The notes beneath the pieces are model-generated. The model worked only from the letters and a program-made list of their open reading frames with translations, ran no database searches and was not told the DNA's origin. The position numbers and the translations under genes are program-made. This document shows, piece after piece, positions 51,272 through 61,166 of a DNA stretch of 64,000 nt (the stretch's first letter is position 1; every line of letters begins with the position of its first letter). The stretch is from Galbibacter pacificus (GTDB taxonomy: Bacteria; Bacteroidota; Bacteroidia; Flavobacteriales; Flavobacteriaceae). Where the stretch lies: positions 124,001-188,000 of the forward strand of contig NZ_JAPMUA010000003.1 of the NCBI RefSeq assembly GCF_029603155.1. The letters run 5' to 3'.

Positions 51272-53653
51272 TTACTCAGTTCTCAGGTTTTTTGTAGGGT
51301 TTGTCAATGCTGCCTTCATCGAATGGAAACCAATGGTGATTAGCGCGAGAAATAACGCGATAACACCAGCTATGACAAACATCCACCATTGGATGTTGAT
51401 ACGGAAAGCAAAATCTTTGAGCCATTGGTTCATTGCCAGCCATGATATGGGTATGGCTATTAAAAAAGCAATTCCTATTAATTTTAAAAACTCTTGGGAT
51501 ACAAGGTTGACTACCTTTGATACCGAAGCTCCGAGTATTTTTCTAATACTTATTTCACGTTTTCGTTGAATGATACTATAGGCGGTTAGTCCTAAAAGGC
51601 CTAAACAGGAAATTGTAATGGCCAAAATGGCAAACCATAAAAAGAGGGTTCCAAAGCGTTGTTCGCTGCGATATTGCTTATCCAAAAGCTGGTCTAGAAA
51701 ATAAAAATCGAACGGCTCTTCCGGAAATGCTATTTCCCATTGTCTTTTGATCTGGGATATTGATTTTTCAATGGTATTTGCTTTTATTTTAGCAGTAATC
51801 AGATTTAGTCGCGTTTGTTCAATCCGCATACTTAAAGGTTCAATCTGTTGTTGTAAGGAATTAAAATTAAAATTTTTTACAACCCCTATTATTTGTCCTT
51901 CACGACCCCATTGCTTAAACCTTGCTCCCAGAGCACTTTCAGGGCTTGTATAACCCAACAACTCCACTGCAGCTTCGTTCACTATCATCGCCTGTGTCGA
52001 ATCGGAAGCAAAGTCCCTGGAAAAGCCTCTGCCGCTTATAAGCTCGATATCGAGTTGAGAGAGGTAGTCAAAATCGACAAAATATAAGTTGACAACTGTT
52101 TGTAGTAGATCCCCGTCTTTGTTTTCTAATTGAGAAAGGGCTTCTGAATTGTCACCCCCCGGGACACTTGAAGAACTACTGGTACCAATAATACCGGGAA
52201 GTTGATTAATGGCATCCTTAAAGGCTTTTTGAGCCGGGGATACCTGTGTCTCCATAACCAATACCTGCTCCTTATTAAAACCGAGTTCCTGACTGCGCAT
52301 ATAGTCGGTCTGCATATAAATAACAATCGTTCCGATAATCAGCGTAATCGAAATGACAAACTGCAGTACAACCAAGCCCTTTCTTAAGGCGACCCCTCGA
52401 CTGCTCTTAGAAAAGGACCCTTTTAGCACATTTACAGGATCATAAGAGGTCAATACCAAAGCAGGATAGGCGCCTGCCATAAGGCCTACCGCTATAGAAA
52501 AAAGAAATAAAATAATGATTTGATTGGGGTTTGAAAAAATACCTTCGCTAATGACCTTGCCTGCCAATACATTAAAGGATGGTAATAGCGCCTTGAGTAT
52601 AACCAGTGAAACCAAAAAAGCCAAAACACTGATAATAGCAGATTCCCCTAGAAATTGATGGCCTAATTGTTTTTTACTCGCACCCACCACTTTGCGAATG
52701 CCGACTTCTCTGGCACGTTCTACGGAGCGTGCCGTGGTTAGGTTGATAAAATTGATACAGGCTATTAAAAGGATGAAAACGGCAATAATCGAAAAAACAT
52801 ATATGTTATGGATGTTCCCGGTAACAGGACCACCTCTGGTTGCATGCATATATATTTCTTTGAGGGGAACTAATAGCAAGTCAATATACATTTTGGAGGC
52901 TTCCATTTGTTTTTCGAAATTTTGCTTCATAAATAAAGGAAACTTCGATTCTAATTGGGCTACATCCACATTGGGTTTGAGCAGCACATAGGCATAAGGT
53001 TCGAAATTACCCCAGTCAGTGTCTAAATCTTTGTCTAAAACTTGGGTAAATGTGGTCATTGACAAGAGCATGTCTGCTTTTATATGGGAGTTCCCGGGAA
53101 TGTCCTTCATAATGCCCGTAACTTTAGCCTGGAAACCCTTATCGAGTATCTGCAACGATTTTCCCATTGGATTTTCATTTCCAAAATATTTTTTGGATGC
53201 GGTTTCAGATAGTACTACACTAAAGGGGGTTTTTAAGGCCTCTTTTTTATTGCCGGAGCGCAGCTTAAAATCAAAAACTTCAAAAAAGCCGGAATCAACC
53301 GCTATGGCATTATTCTCCCTGAACTTCAGGTGATTGTTACGCACAGTCAACGGCATATATAAGATACGTACCGCCGACTGAATTTCAGGGAATTGAGATG
53401 CCAATAGAGGAGGGGTTGCCCAGTCCGGCTTATTGGCTTGATTTTCTTTGGAATTAATTTCGATATCCGAAGCCACCCTGTAAATTCGTTCTCCTTTACT
53501 GTGAAAATTATCATAACTGAGCTCAAAATCGACATACATCAGTATCAGAAATCCTGCAGTAAAACCAATGGCCAAACCTAAGATATTCAACAAAGAAAAC
53601 CCGCGGCGTTTCCAGAGATTTCTAAATGCTATTTTAAAATAATTCTTGATCAT
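51272..53653 (-). CDS. MacB/FtsX-type ABC permease 2
   Basis: A 793-residue double-FtsX permease. Start MIKNYFKIAFRNLWKRRGFS, coupling segments ERAREVGIRKVVGA and RKREISIRKILGA, end KNLRTE. The gaps on both sides are 11 bases, shorter than those between permeases 3 to 6. Confidence 0.93.
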   Translation of the reverse strand: MIKNYFKIAFRNLWKRRGFSLLNILGLAIGFTAGFLILMYVDFELSYDNFHSKGERIYRVASDIEINSKENQANKPDWATPPLLASQFPEIQSAVRILYMPLTVRNNHLKFRENNAIAVDSGFFEVFDFKLRSGNKKEALKTPFSVVLSETASKKYFGNENPMGKSLQILDKGFQAKVTGIMKDIPGNSHIKADMLLSMTTFTQVLDKDLDTDWGNFEPYAYVLLKPNVDVAQLESKFPLFMKQNFEKQMEASKMYIDLLLVPLKEIYMHATRGGPVTGNIHNIYVFSIIAVFILLIACINFINLTTARSVERAREVGIRKVVGASKKQLGHQFLGESAIISVLAFLVSLVILKALLPSFNVLAGKVISEGIFSNPNQIIILFLFSIAVGLMAGAYPALVLTSYDPVNVLKGSFSKSSRGVALRKGLVVLQFVISITLIIGTIVIYMQTDYMRSQELGFNKEQVLVMETQVSPAQKAFKDAINQLPGIIGTSSSSSVPGGDNSEALSQLENKDGDLLQTVVNLYFVDFDYLSQLDIELISGRGFSRDFASDSTQAMIVNEAAVELLGYTSPESALGARFKQWGREGQIIGVVKNFNFNSLQQQIEPLSMRIEQTRLNLITAKIKANTIEKSISQIKRQWEIAFPEEPFDFYFLDQLLDKQYRSEQRFGTLFLWFAILAITISCLGLLGLTAYSIIQRKREISIRKILGASVSKVVNLVSQEFLKLIGIAFLIAIPISWLAMNQWLKDFAFRINIQWWMFVIAGVIALFLALITIGFHSMKAALTNPTKNLRTE

Positions 53654-53664
53654 GATTTCTATAA

Positions 53665-56091
53665 TTATTCCATTCGTAAACTTTGTACAGGGTTCTGTAT
53701 TGCGGCTTTAATGCTTTGATAACCTACAGTGAGTACTGCTATTATTATTGCTATAGCGGCTGCCATGACCAGCACCCACCAGCCAATTTCTGTCCGATAT
53801 GAAAAATCTTCCAGCCATTTGTTCATTACATACCATCCAATGGGCAACGAGACTAAAATAGCGATCCCTACCAGTTTTAAAAAATCAGCGGTAAGCCTGT
53901 AAGAAATCTGACTTACGCTTGCGCCCAATACTTTCCGTACCCCAATTTCTTTGGTTCGCTTTTCGGCATTGAATATAGCCAGGCCAAAAAGGCCCAGACA
54001 GGCAATAAGAATCGATAGTATGGTAAAAGTGATGAAAATGTTACCCAGACGACGTTCGGATTTATAGGTAGTATTAAACGATGCGTCCATAAAATTGTAG
54101 CTGAAAGGTTGCCCGGGGGCTACCTTCTTCCAGATATCCTCGATTTGTGCAATGGTGTTTGTAAAATCACCGGCGCTTAACTTTACAGCCATTCCATTGG
54201 CAAAATTTCCTAAAGACATACTTAAGGCCCCGATATCATTGCGGAGCGATTCGTAATGAAAGTTTTTTACCACGCCGATTACCGTATAAAATGAAGTGTT
54301 TTCCCCCTCTAAAACTTTAGTGACCCGCATTCCCAATGCTTCCTTGGGCTCCATGCCAAATAAGTTAAGGGCAGCTTCATTGATAATTATGGCCGTAGAA
54401 TCAGCGCCAAAAGCACGATCAAAATCCCGCCCGGCAATAATTTTGAGATCCATGACCGAAACATAATCATAGTCTACGCCCCAGTCCTGCATACTTATCG
54501 AGTGCTCCGCACCGAGGGCCCCTTCTCTGTTGAATGATTCTTGGCTTCTATTGGAAGGAGTTGGAAAGAAACTGCTTACACTGGCATTTTGTACCCCCTT
54601 TAATTGCTTTACCCGCTGCTTAAAAGAATGAACCTGTCCGCCAGCAGCATACACATCTTGAAGGAGCAGCACCTGATCTTTTGAAAATCCCAGGTCTTTG
54701 CTCTGAATAAAACGCATTTGCTGATATACGACCAAGGTGCTTATTATTAAAAAGACGGATATGGCAAACTGAAAAATCACCAAAACGTTTCGCAATCGAG
54801 CTCCGCCTACATTTCCGCTTCCCTTTATAACCTTTACGGGAACGAATTTGGACATGAAAAAGGCAGGGTAACTACCGGAAAGTAAGCCCAGTAAAATAGT
54901 TGCTAAAAGCGCTACCGCCCAAAAGGAGGGATCCACAAAAGGAATAGCCAACGATTTACCCGATAGCTGCTTGAAATAAGGCATGCCAATCAATGCCATA
55001 ATGAGGGCCATGACCATAGCTCCCAAGGCAATTAGGCAGGATTCGGTTAAAAATTGAATTCTAAGCTTGGCCTTGTTAGCACCGAGGGTTTTTCGAATAC
55101 CTACTTCTTTTGCCCTTTTTAAAGAGCCTGCCGTAGACAAATTCATAAAATTGATACTGGCCAATACGATTAGAAATAAGGCAATAAAAGATAGGATGTA
55201 GATGTTTTGGATGCTATTGTTAGGGCTGATCTCTGCCGCCCTATTGGAGTGGAGCCGAATATCCTTAAGTGCGATGGTACTAAAATTCAAATAACTGCCC
55301 GAGGCTAGCAACTGTTCTTCGGTAATCCCTGGAAAGACTTCCTGAATTCCCGGGATCACATACCTGCCTACAATAGCTTGTAAACGCTGTTGTATGTCGC
55401 TGGCATTTGTTCCGGGCATCAATTTGATGTAGGTCTGAAAATTATTACCGGCCCAATTGGGAACCCGGGCATCCCTATAACCGGTCATGGCCATAAATAC
55501 CCCATAATCCCTTAGAAACGAATTTTTCGGAAAATCATCAATTATTCCGGTAACGGTATAGGTGTCACCATTATTTAAAATAAGGGGCTGTCCTACAGCA
55601 TTATGAATGTCGAAATGTTTTTTAGCGGCAGTTTTGGTCAATATCAATGTGTTCGGCTCTTTTAAAGCCGTTTTTGGATCTCCGACCAACAAATCAATTC
55701 CGAACATGTTAAAAAAAGTGGAGTCCACATAGGTTGCATGTGTTTCCTTTACATTGATGACCGATCCTGTTTTTTTAAGAAGCATGGTTCCCACGGTCCG
55801 AAATCTCGTAGTCATTTCAACTTCCGGGATATCACTTCGAATGGCATCGGCCATAGGAGCGGTTACGGTCGCAAAATTATGGATGTCGCCTCCAAATTTC
55901 AGATCCGCGTTGATACGGTATATGCGATCGGCATCGACGAACATTCGGTCATAACTGAACTCATCATAAATGTATAATGAAACCAAGAGCCCCCCAGCCA
56001 GACCAATGGCCAGGCCAAAAATGTTCAGTATGGTGAAAAAGGGTTGGCTTTTAAGATTCCTCCATGCTATTTTAAAATAATTCTTGATCAT
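53665..56091 (-). CDS. MacB/FtsX-type ABC permease 1 (first in the array)
   Basis: An 808-residue double-FtsX permease. Start MIKNYFKIAWRNLKSQPFF, coupling segments KRAKEVGIRKTLGA and RTKEIGVRKVLGA, end QSLRME. It is the only copy ending in RME in place of RTE. It follows the ATPase gene by 28 bases and is probably its direct partner. Confidence 0.93.
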   Translation of the reverse strand: MIKNYFKIAWRNLKSQPFFTILNIFGLAIGLAGGLLVSLYIYDEFSYDRMFVDADRIYRINADLKFGGDIHNFATVTAPMADAIRSDIPEVEMTTRFRTVGTMLLKKTGSVINVKETHATYVDSTFFNMFGIDLLVGDPKTALKEPNTLILTKTAAKKHFDIHNAVGQPLILNNGDTYTVTGIIDDFPKNSFLRDYGVFMAMTGYRDARVPNWAGNNFQTYIKLMPGTNASDIQQRLQAIVGRYVIPGIQEVFPGITEEQLLASGSYLNFSTIALKDIRLHSNRAAEISPNNSIQNIYILSFIALFLIVLASINFMNLSTAGSLKRAKEVGIRKTLGANKAKLRIQFLTESCLIALGAMVMALIMALIGMPYFKQLSGKSLAIPFVDPSFWAVALLATILLGLLSGSYPAFFMSKFVPVKVIKGSGNVGGARLRNVLVIFQFAISVFLIISTLVVYQQMRFIQSKDLGFSKDQVLLLQDVYAAGGQVHSFKQRVKQLKGVQNASVSSFFPTPSNRSQESFNREGALGAEHSISMQDWGVDYDYVSVMDLKIIAGRDFDRAFGADSTAIIINEAALNLFGMEPKEALGMRVTKVLEGENTSFYTVIGVVKNFHYESLRNDIGALSMSLGNFANGMAVKLSAGDFTNTIAQIEDIWKKVAPGQPFSYNFMDASFNTTYKSERRLGNIFITFTILSILIACLGLFGLAIFNAEKRTKEIGVRKVLGASVSQISYRLTADFLKLVGIAILVSLPIGWYVMNKWLEDFSYRTEIGWWVLVMAAAIAIIIAVLTVGYQSIKAAIQNPVQSLRME

Positions 56092-56119
56092 AACTGGTCC
56101 TGATTGCTATGTTAGTGGT

Positions 56120-56797
56120 TTAGACCAAAACGTTTTCCGTTACTTTTTGCCCGTCCAGCATCCTGATGATACGGTGACTGAACTTGGCATCGTGTTCACT
56201 GTGTGTTACCATGATGATGGTGGTCCCTTGTTGGTTGAGGTCGGTAAGCAGGTCCATTACTTCATTTCCGTTACTGCTATCCAGGTTCCCCGTTGGCTCA
56301 TCTGCGAGAATTAGTTTTGGGTTGTTCACCACGGCCCTTGCTACGGCTACCCGCTGTTGCTGGCCCCCGGAGAGTTGCTGCGGGAAATGTTTTCGCCGGT
56401 GCATGATCTGCATCTTCTCCAATACTTCGTGCACCCGTTTTTTTCTCTCTGACGGCTTTATGCCTGTATAGATCAGCGGGAGTTCGACATTTTCAAATAC
56501 CGTAAGCTCATCGATGAGGTTAAAGCTTTGAAATACAAAACCGATGTTGTGCTTTCTCAGGTTCGATCTTTTACGCTCATTAAAGTCCGAGACCTCAATT
56601 CCGTTAAAAACAAAACTTCCTCCATCGAGGTCGTCTAAAAGCCCTAAAATGTTTAACAAGGTAGATTTTCCACATCCCGAAGGTCCCATCACAGCGACAA
56701 ATTCCCCTTCCTTGACTTCAAAAGAAAGCTTGTTCAAGGCAACGGTTTGTACCTCTTCTGTTCGGTAAAATTTTTCTAAATCGGTGATTTTTATCAT
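56120..56797 (-). CDS. ABC transporter ATP-binding protein (MacB/LolD type), first copy
   Basis: A 225-residue ATPase with all motifs canonical: Walker A GPSGCGKSTLLN, Q-loop NIGFVFQSF, signature LSGGQQQRVAVARA, Walker B LILADEPTGNLD and H-loop MVTHSE. It sits between the adaptor gene and the first permease gene in the same orientation and is expected to power the array. Cytoplasmic, peripheral to the inner membrane. Confidence 0.95.
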   Translation of the reverse strand: MIKITDLEKFYRTEEVQTVALNKLSFEVKEGEFVAVMGPSGCGKSTLLNILGLLDDLDGGSFVFNGIEVSDFNERKRSNLRKHNIGFVFQSFNLIDELTVFENVELPLIYTGIKPSERKKRVHEVLEKMQIMHRRKHFPQQLSGGQQQRVAVARAVVNNPKLILADEPTGNLDSSNGNEVMDLLTDLNQQGTTIIMVTHSEHDAKFSHRIIRMLDGQKVTENVLV

Positions 56798-56829
56798 GAT
56801 GGTAGTATTGAATTCTTTTTATAATGCTA

Positions 56830-58080
56830 TTAATTTAAAACAAGTTCCTGGATTTCTTCATAATTATCATATCCGGAGGTAACTACTTTATCGCCCGGAT
56901 GTAAGCCGTCAACAACTTCGTAATATTCGGTGTTTTGATTTCCTAACTGTATGGGTTGTCTATAGGCGGTATTGCCATTAGCTTCCAGTTTAAAAATCCA
57001 GTTCCCTCCGGTTTGTTGAAAAAACCCGCCTTTAGGAATCAATACGGCCTGTTTTTCCTGACTAAGGGCCACCCGTATCTGTAGGGTCTGCCCCCTTCTT
57101 ATTCCTTCGGGAACATCTCCCTGAAAATGCATATCTACCTGAAAGCGACCGTTGGTCACCTGTGTGTATACTTTTTTAATTTCCAAAGTGTAGGCCTTCC
57201 CGTTAAAGGAAAAAGTACCCACTTGCCCGCTATAAATCCTGGCAATATAATGTTCGTCTATTGCTACCCGTACCTTAAACCCGCTGAGCACATCAATTTG
57301 TCCGAGGCGCTCCCCTTTGGTTTTTGACTGACCAATTTCGGCATCCAGGGAGGTTAACCGCCCGTCTACAGGTGCCTTCACCACCAAATCACCCACTTTT
57401 TTACGCATAAGTTCCAAGGCGGTTCTTGTCCTTTGATAGGAGCTTTGTGCCTGCGATAATTCCTGGTTGGTAGCAATAGAGTCTTGCGCTACTACCTGTT
57501 GCGCCAGCTCCATTCGTTGTTTTTGATAGTTGTATTCGTTTTCAGAAGCTATTAAGTCCTGACGTCCGATAGCATCTTTATCATAGAGCCGTTTGTTTAA
57601 ATTATAGACCCGTTCTGCCTCGATAAGGCTGTTCTTTACATCGGTCAATTGATTGAGCCTGTTAATGGTATTTTGTCTGGCGGAATTCTGTTGAATTTGC
57701 ATTTGGGTGAGTAAGTTGTACACTGCCGTTTCCTGATTGACCAAACTCAATTCTAAATCCGTATTGGAAAGCCGGAGTATCGGCGCTCCCTTTTTCATCA
57801 TGGCGCCGTCTTCAACAAATTTTTCCTCTACCCGGCCGCCTTCTACAGCATCGAGATAAATAGTGGTGATGGGGAGTACAATTCCGTTGACGGGAATAGC
57901 TTCCTGAAATGCGCCTTGTGTTACTTCACTAATGGTAATGCGTTCACGCTCCACATTTAATTTAGAGGCTCCTGAAGAAGAAATAATCACAAAAACGATA
58001 AAGGCAAAAAGCAGTATACTTCCTCCCAAAATCAACATTCTTGATTTGGTAAACCTTTTCTTTTCTAATGGGATGTCCAT
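56830..58080 (-). CDS. Periplasmic adaptor protein (MacA/HlyD family)
   Basis: A 416-residue efflux adaptor. A single N-terminal membrane helix (MLILGGSILLFAFIVFVII, about 15-33) is followed by a barrel-sandwich half-motif (GVVLP-like: NGIVLPITTIYLDAVEGGRVEE), an alpha-helical hairpin with coiled-coil (about 110-220), the second half VVKAPVDGRLTSLDAEIGQ, a beta-barrel domain and a membrane-proximal domain. It joins the permeases to the outer-membrane factor. It is the first gene of the minus-strand locus and carries the regulatory region. Confidence 0.94.
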   Translation of the reverse strand: MDIPLEKKRFTKSRMLILGGSILLFAFIVFVIISSSGASKLNVERERITISEVTQGAFQEAIPVNGIVLPITTIYLDAVEGGRVEEKFVEDGAMMKKGAPILRLSNTDLELSLVNQETAVYNLLTQMQIQQNSARQNTINRLNQLTDVKNSLIEAERVYNLNKRLYDKDAIGRQDLIASENEYNYQKQRMELAQQVVAQDSIATNQELSQAQSSYQRTRTALELMRKKVGDLVVKAPVDGRLTSLDAEIGQSKTKGERLGQIDVLSGFKVRVAIDEHYIARIYSGQVGTFSFNGKAYTLEIKKVYTQVTNGRFQVDMHFQGDVPEGIRRGQTLQIRVALSQEKQAVLIPKGGFFQQTGGNWIFKLEANGNTAYRQPIQLGNQNTEYYEVVDGLHPGDKVVTSGYDNYEEIQELVLN

Positions 58081-58179
58081 AGCATCAATTCAATTTTATA
58101 TAGACGGTATAGGGATTTGTATGCCAAAAACATAAAAAGCTGATTGTCATTAGATTGAATTTATGCAGCGGAAGGAAGG

Positions 58180-58218
58180 TGTTCGGAAACGATACACTTT
58201 ATGTACGGAAATGTTACA
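58180..58218. promoter_or_regulatory. Two tandem activator sites between the efflux and regulator genes
   Basis: TGTTCGGAAACGATACA (58180-58196) and TGTACGGAAATGTTACA (58202-58218) match at 14 of 17 positions, consensus TGTwCGGAAAyGwTACA with dyad ends TGT/ACA. Start-to-start spacing is 22 bp, two helical turns. They lie 100-140 bases upstream of the adaptor gene and 70-110 upstream of the regulator gene, the usual place for a sigma-54 activator. A TGGCAT at plus 58122-58127 (minus strand) could be a -24 element, but the -12 element is poor. Confidence 0.6.
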
Positions 58219-58288
58219 GTCTTTTGACTTTTGAAATTAACCAATAATCCATTTTTAGTAAGTCTGATAATATTGTAATATTGTATGT

Positions 58289-59635
58289 ATGCGCTTAAAG
58301 GACATTAAAATATTGATTCTAGATGATGACAGTGATGTGCTCATTGCCCTTCGTCTGTTGTTAAAATCTAAAGTAAAGGAAGTTGTTGTGGAAAAAAGAC
58401 CAAACAACATTATGTCACTTTTTGAAAAAAACAATTTTGACATTGTTATTTTGGATATGAACTTTAACGGACTTGTAAATACGGGAAATGAGGGGATTTA
58501 CTGGTTGAAAAAAATAAAGCAATTGAGTCCCGCTACCGATGTTATTTTAATTACGGCCTATGGCGATATAGATCTGGCCGTCAGGTCGCTTAAAGAGGGC
58601 GCTTCTGATTTTATTGTAAAGCCATGGGAGAATGAAAGGCTCGTGCAAACATTACACGAACTTACCGAGAAAAAAGGCAAGAAAAAACCAGCGCGCAGCT
58701 CCCTGAAGACCGAAGCAGGAAAAATTATCGGTGAAAGCGCGGTGATCAAAGATGTTTTTTTTAAACTTGAAAAAATAGCTCCTACCGATGCCAATGTCCT
58801 TATACTCGGTGAAAACGGTACCGGAAAAGACCTTATAGCCAGTGCTATTCACGAGAATTCCCTGCGAAAAGACAAACCGTTTGTGAAAGTAGATGTAGGG
58901 GCATTGACGGCCTCCTTGTTTGAGAGTGAATTGTTTGGGTATAAAAAAGGAGCTTTTACCGATGCCCGTGAGGATCGGAAAGGAAGGTTTGAAATTGCAT
59001 CGGGGGGCACCCTTTTTTTAGATGAAATAGGGAATATTTCACTTCAGCAGCAAGCCAGGCTTTTAACGGTACTGCAAAACAGGCAAATAACGCCTCTAGG
59101 GTCAAATGAACCAATTCCTGTGGACATCCGGTTACTATGTGCCACTAATTTGGAATTAACCGTCCTGGCCGATGAAAATAGGTTCCGCAAAGATTTGATA
59201 TACCGCATCAATACCGTAGAGCTTACGATTCCGCCTTTAAGAGCTCGCGGAGGCGATATAAAATTATTGACAAATCATTTTATAAACATGTATGCGGAAA
59301 AGTATTTTAAAGATTCCTTTACCGTAGATGCAAGCTTTACGGAAAAACTGAAGGATTACAAGTTCCCGGGAAATGTAAGAGAGCTCCAGTACGCATTGGA
59401 GAGGGCTGTTATTATGGCGGAAGGTCAAACATTAACGGCCGGGGATTTGATGTTCTCTCCTATCGAGAAGTTTCAGGACACGGTTTGTGAAAATGATTTA
59501 ACGCTCGAGACCATGGAGAAAAATACCATCCTAAAGGTCGTGGAAAAAAACAACGGAAACATATCCAAATCCGCCAAGGAGTTGGGAATTACCAGAACTG
59601 CACTTTACCGAAGACTCAACAAGTATGGTTTATAA
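58289..59635 (+). CDS. Sigma-54-dependent response regulator (NtrC family)
   Basis: A 448-residue regulator in three parts: receiver (1-120; acidic cluster LDDDSD, phospho-acceptor Asp56 in VILDMNFNG, Lys in IVKPWE); AAA+ domain (about 145-380; Walker A GENGTGKD, GAFTDA loop, Walker B GGTLFLDEIGN, arginine-finger region LRARGGD); and a Fis-type helix-turn-helix NGNISKSAKELGITRTALYRRL. The sigma-54-contacting loop is GAFTDA, not GAFTGA, a substitution seen in some Bacteroidota. It is divergent from the efflux operon and overlaps the kinase gene by 11 bases. Confidence 0.95.
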   Translation: MRLKDIKILILDDDSDVLIALRLLLKSKVKEVVVEKRPNNIMSLFEKNNFDIVILDMNFNGLVNTGNEGIYWLKKIKQLSPATDVILITAYGDIDLAVRSLKEGASDFIVKPWENERLVQTLHELTEKKGKKKPARSSLKTEAGKIIGESAVIKDVFFKLEKIAPTDANVLILGENGTGKDLIASAIHENSLRKDKPFVKVDVGALTASLFESELFGYKKGAFTDAREDRKGRFEIASGGTLFLDEIGNISLQQQARLLTVLQNRQITPLGSNEPIPVDIRLLCATNLELTVLADENRFRKDLIYRINTVELTIPPLRARGGDIKLLTNHFINMYAEKYFKDSFTVDASFTEKLKDYKFPGNVRELQYALERAVIMAEGQTLTAGDLMFSPIEKFQDTVCENDLTLETMEKNTILKVVEKNNGNISKSAKELGITRTALYRRLNKYGL

Positions 59636-60968
59636 CAACTACAAAATTGTATTCATTACGAGGATCATCATACTATTTATACTGTTGGCATTACTGGCGT
59701 ATTCCGTTACTATTTTAAATGGATACATCATCATCGTGGCCGCTACAGGGAGTTTTATGGCTGCTTATAGCCTCTATAAATTCACGGTGAAACGGTTTGT
59801 GGAAATCGATGATTTTTTTGAAGCGGTCAGGTACAGGGACTTTTCCAGGTGGTATTCAGAGAAACACGGTTCTAAAGATATGCAAAGGCTTCATCGGGGA
59901 TTTAATGAAGTGAACAGGACCATCAAGGATATAAACAGCCAAAAGGAGACACAATACCTGTACCTGCAAAAAATTCTGGAGGTAGTACAGGTGGGGATCA
60001 TCGCTTACGATATAAAAACGGGCGGGGTATTATGGATCAATGAATCCTTAAAGAGAATGCTTGACATTCCTTCCATAAAAAACATCAGTTTTATCGAAAG
60101 CAGGAAGCAGGATCTGTATGAGCGCCTTTTTGTTGTAAACCATGCCAATTCAGCATCGGTCACACTCGAGATAGGAAATGAAAAAAGTAAAATGTTGGTT
60201 TCGAACGCTATCTTTGAAGTGGCTTCCAATACGTTTAAATTAGTGGTGCTGCAAAATATTGATGATACCCTTAACAAAAATGAATCGGAAGCCTGGAAAA
60301 AATTATTGAGCGTGATGACCCATGAAATCATGAATTCCATTGCGCCTATCAGTTCACTGGCGGAGACCTTAAAAGGAAGTATTCAGGAATCTATGGAAGC
60401 CCCTGAGCTCTATCCGTTGATTACAGAAGATTTATACGAGGGTATTGAAAGTATTAAAAAACGAAGTGACGGCTTGATGAAATTTGCCAAAACGTATCGA
60501 AGTTTAAATAAGATCACGCAGCTGAACCCGCATCTTACCAAAGTTGAAGAGCTCTTTCACAGCATCAACAGGCTGATGCTGCCTTCCCTGGAAGCAAAAG
60601 GGGTTTTGATAGCTTTTGAAATACATCCGTTGGAACTTGAACTGGAAATCGATGCCTACTTAATCGAACAGGTTTTGATTAACCTGATCTTAAATGCAGT
60701 TGACGCCTGTGTAAAAACAGCAACACCTACAATTAAGGTTTTGGCCAATCAGTCTGTAAACGGAAATACGATCATTAGGGTTACCGATAACGGAAGGGGA
60801 ATCCCGGAAGAAATTATGGATACGGTATTCGTGCCTTTCTACAGCACCAAAAAAAATGGAAGCGGTATCGGTTTGAGCCTGTGCAAACAGATTATGCTAT
60901 TGCACCGGGGAAAGGTTCAAATACAAAGTGTCGTGGGCAGAGGCACAACCATTAGTTTGGTATTTTAA
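59625..60968 (+). CDS. Sensor histidine kinase (NtrY/NtrB-like)
   Basis: A 447-residue kinase with two membrane helices (about 8-28 and 33-50), a HAMP-like linker, a PAS-like segment (about 105-205: EVVQVGIIAYDIKTGGVLWI), the phospho-acceptor His in LLSVMTHEIMNSIAPISSLA and an HATPase_c domain with NLILNAVDAC, VTDNGRGIPEE, FVPFYSTKKNGSGIGLSL. Its few extracytoplasmic residues suggest it senses stress in or near the membrane. It is translationally coupled to the regulator and probably controls the efflux locus. Confidence 0.94.
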   Translation: MVYNNYKIVFITRIIILFILLALLAYSVTILNGYIIIVAATGSFMAAYSLYKFTVKRFVEIDDFFEAVRYRDFSRWYSEKHGSKDMQRLHRGFNEVNRTIKDINSQKETQYLYLQKILEVVQVGIIAYDIKTGGVLWINESLKRMLDIPSIKNISFIESRKQDLYERLFVVNHANSASVTLEIGNEKSKMLVSNAIFEVASNTFKLVVLQNIDDTLNKNESEAWKKLLSVMTHEIMNSIAPISSLAETLKGSIQESMEAPELYPLITEDLYEGIESIKKRSDGLMKFAKTYRSLNKITQLNPHLTKVEELFHSINRLMLPSLEAKGVLIAFEIHPLELELEIDAYLIEQVLINLILNAVDACVKTATPTIKVLANQSVNGNTIIRVTDNGRGIPEEIMDTVFVPFYSTKKNGSGIGLSLCKQIMLLHRGKVQIQSVVGRGTTISLVF

Positions 60969-61166
60969 CCTGCTAACACCCTTAAGAATTGCTCCTAATT
61001 GAATAAAGTACGACCCAAGGGCCAACACACAGGCAGCCGATACGTTCCATGTGATGAGGTAGTCAATCCCCCAATTCATGTATTTCAATAAATCTTAATT
61101 CAAGACAAATCCTTAATTGGATAAAAATGAATACAAGTTGGATATATCTAAAGATAAACCTTGTTA

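Noticed and set aside
60897..61088. 63-codon minus-strand ORF with a hydrophobic N-terminus behind the kinase gene
   Set aside because: It overlaps the kinase gene's 3' end antisense and ends within it; possibly the start of a lost membrane gene but not supportable.
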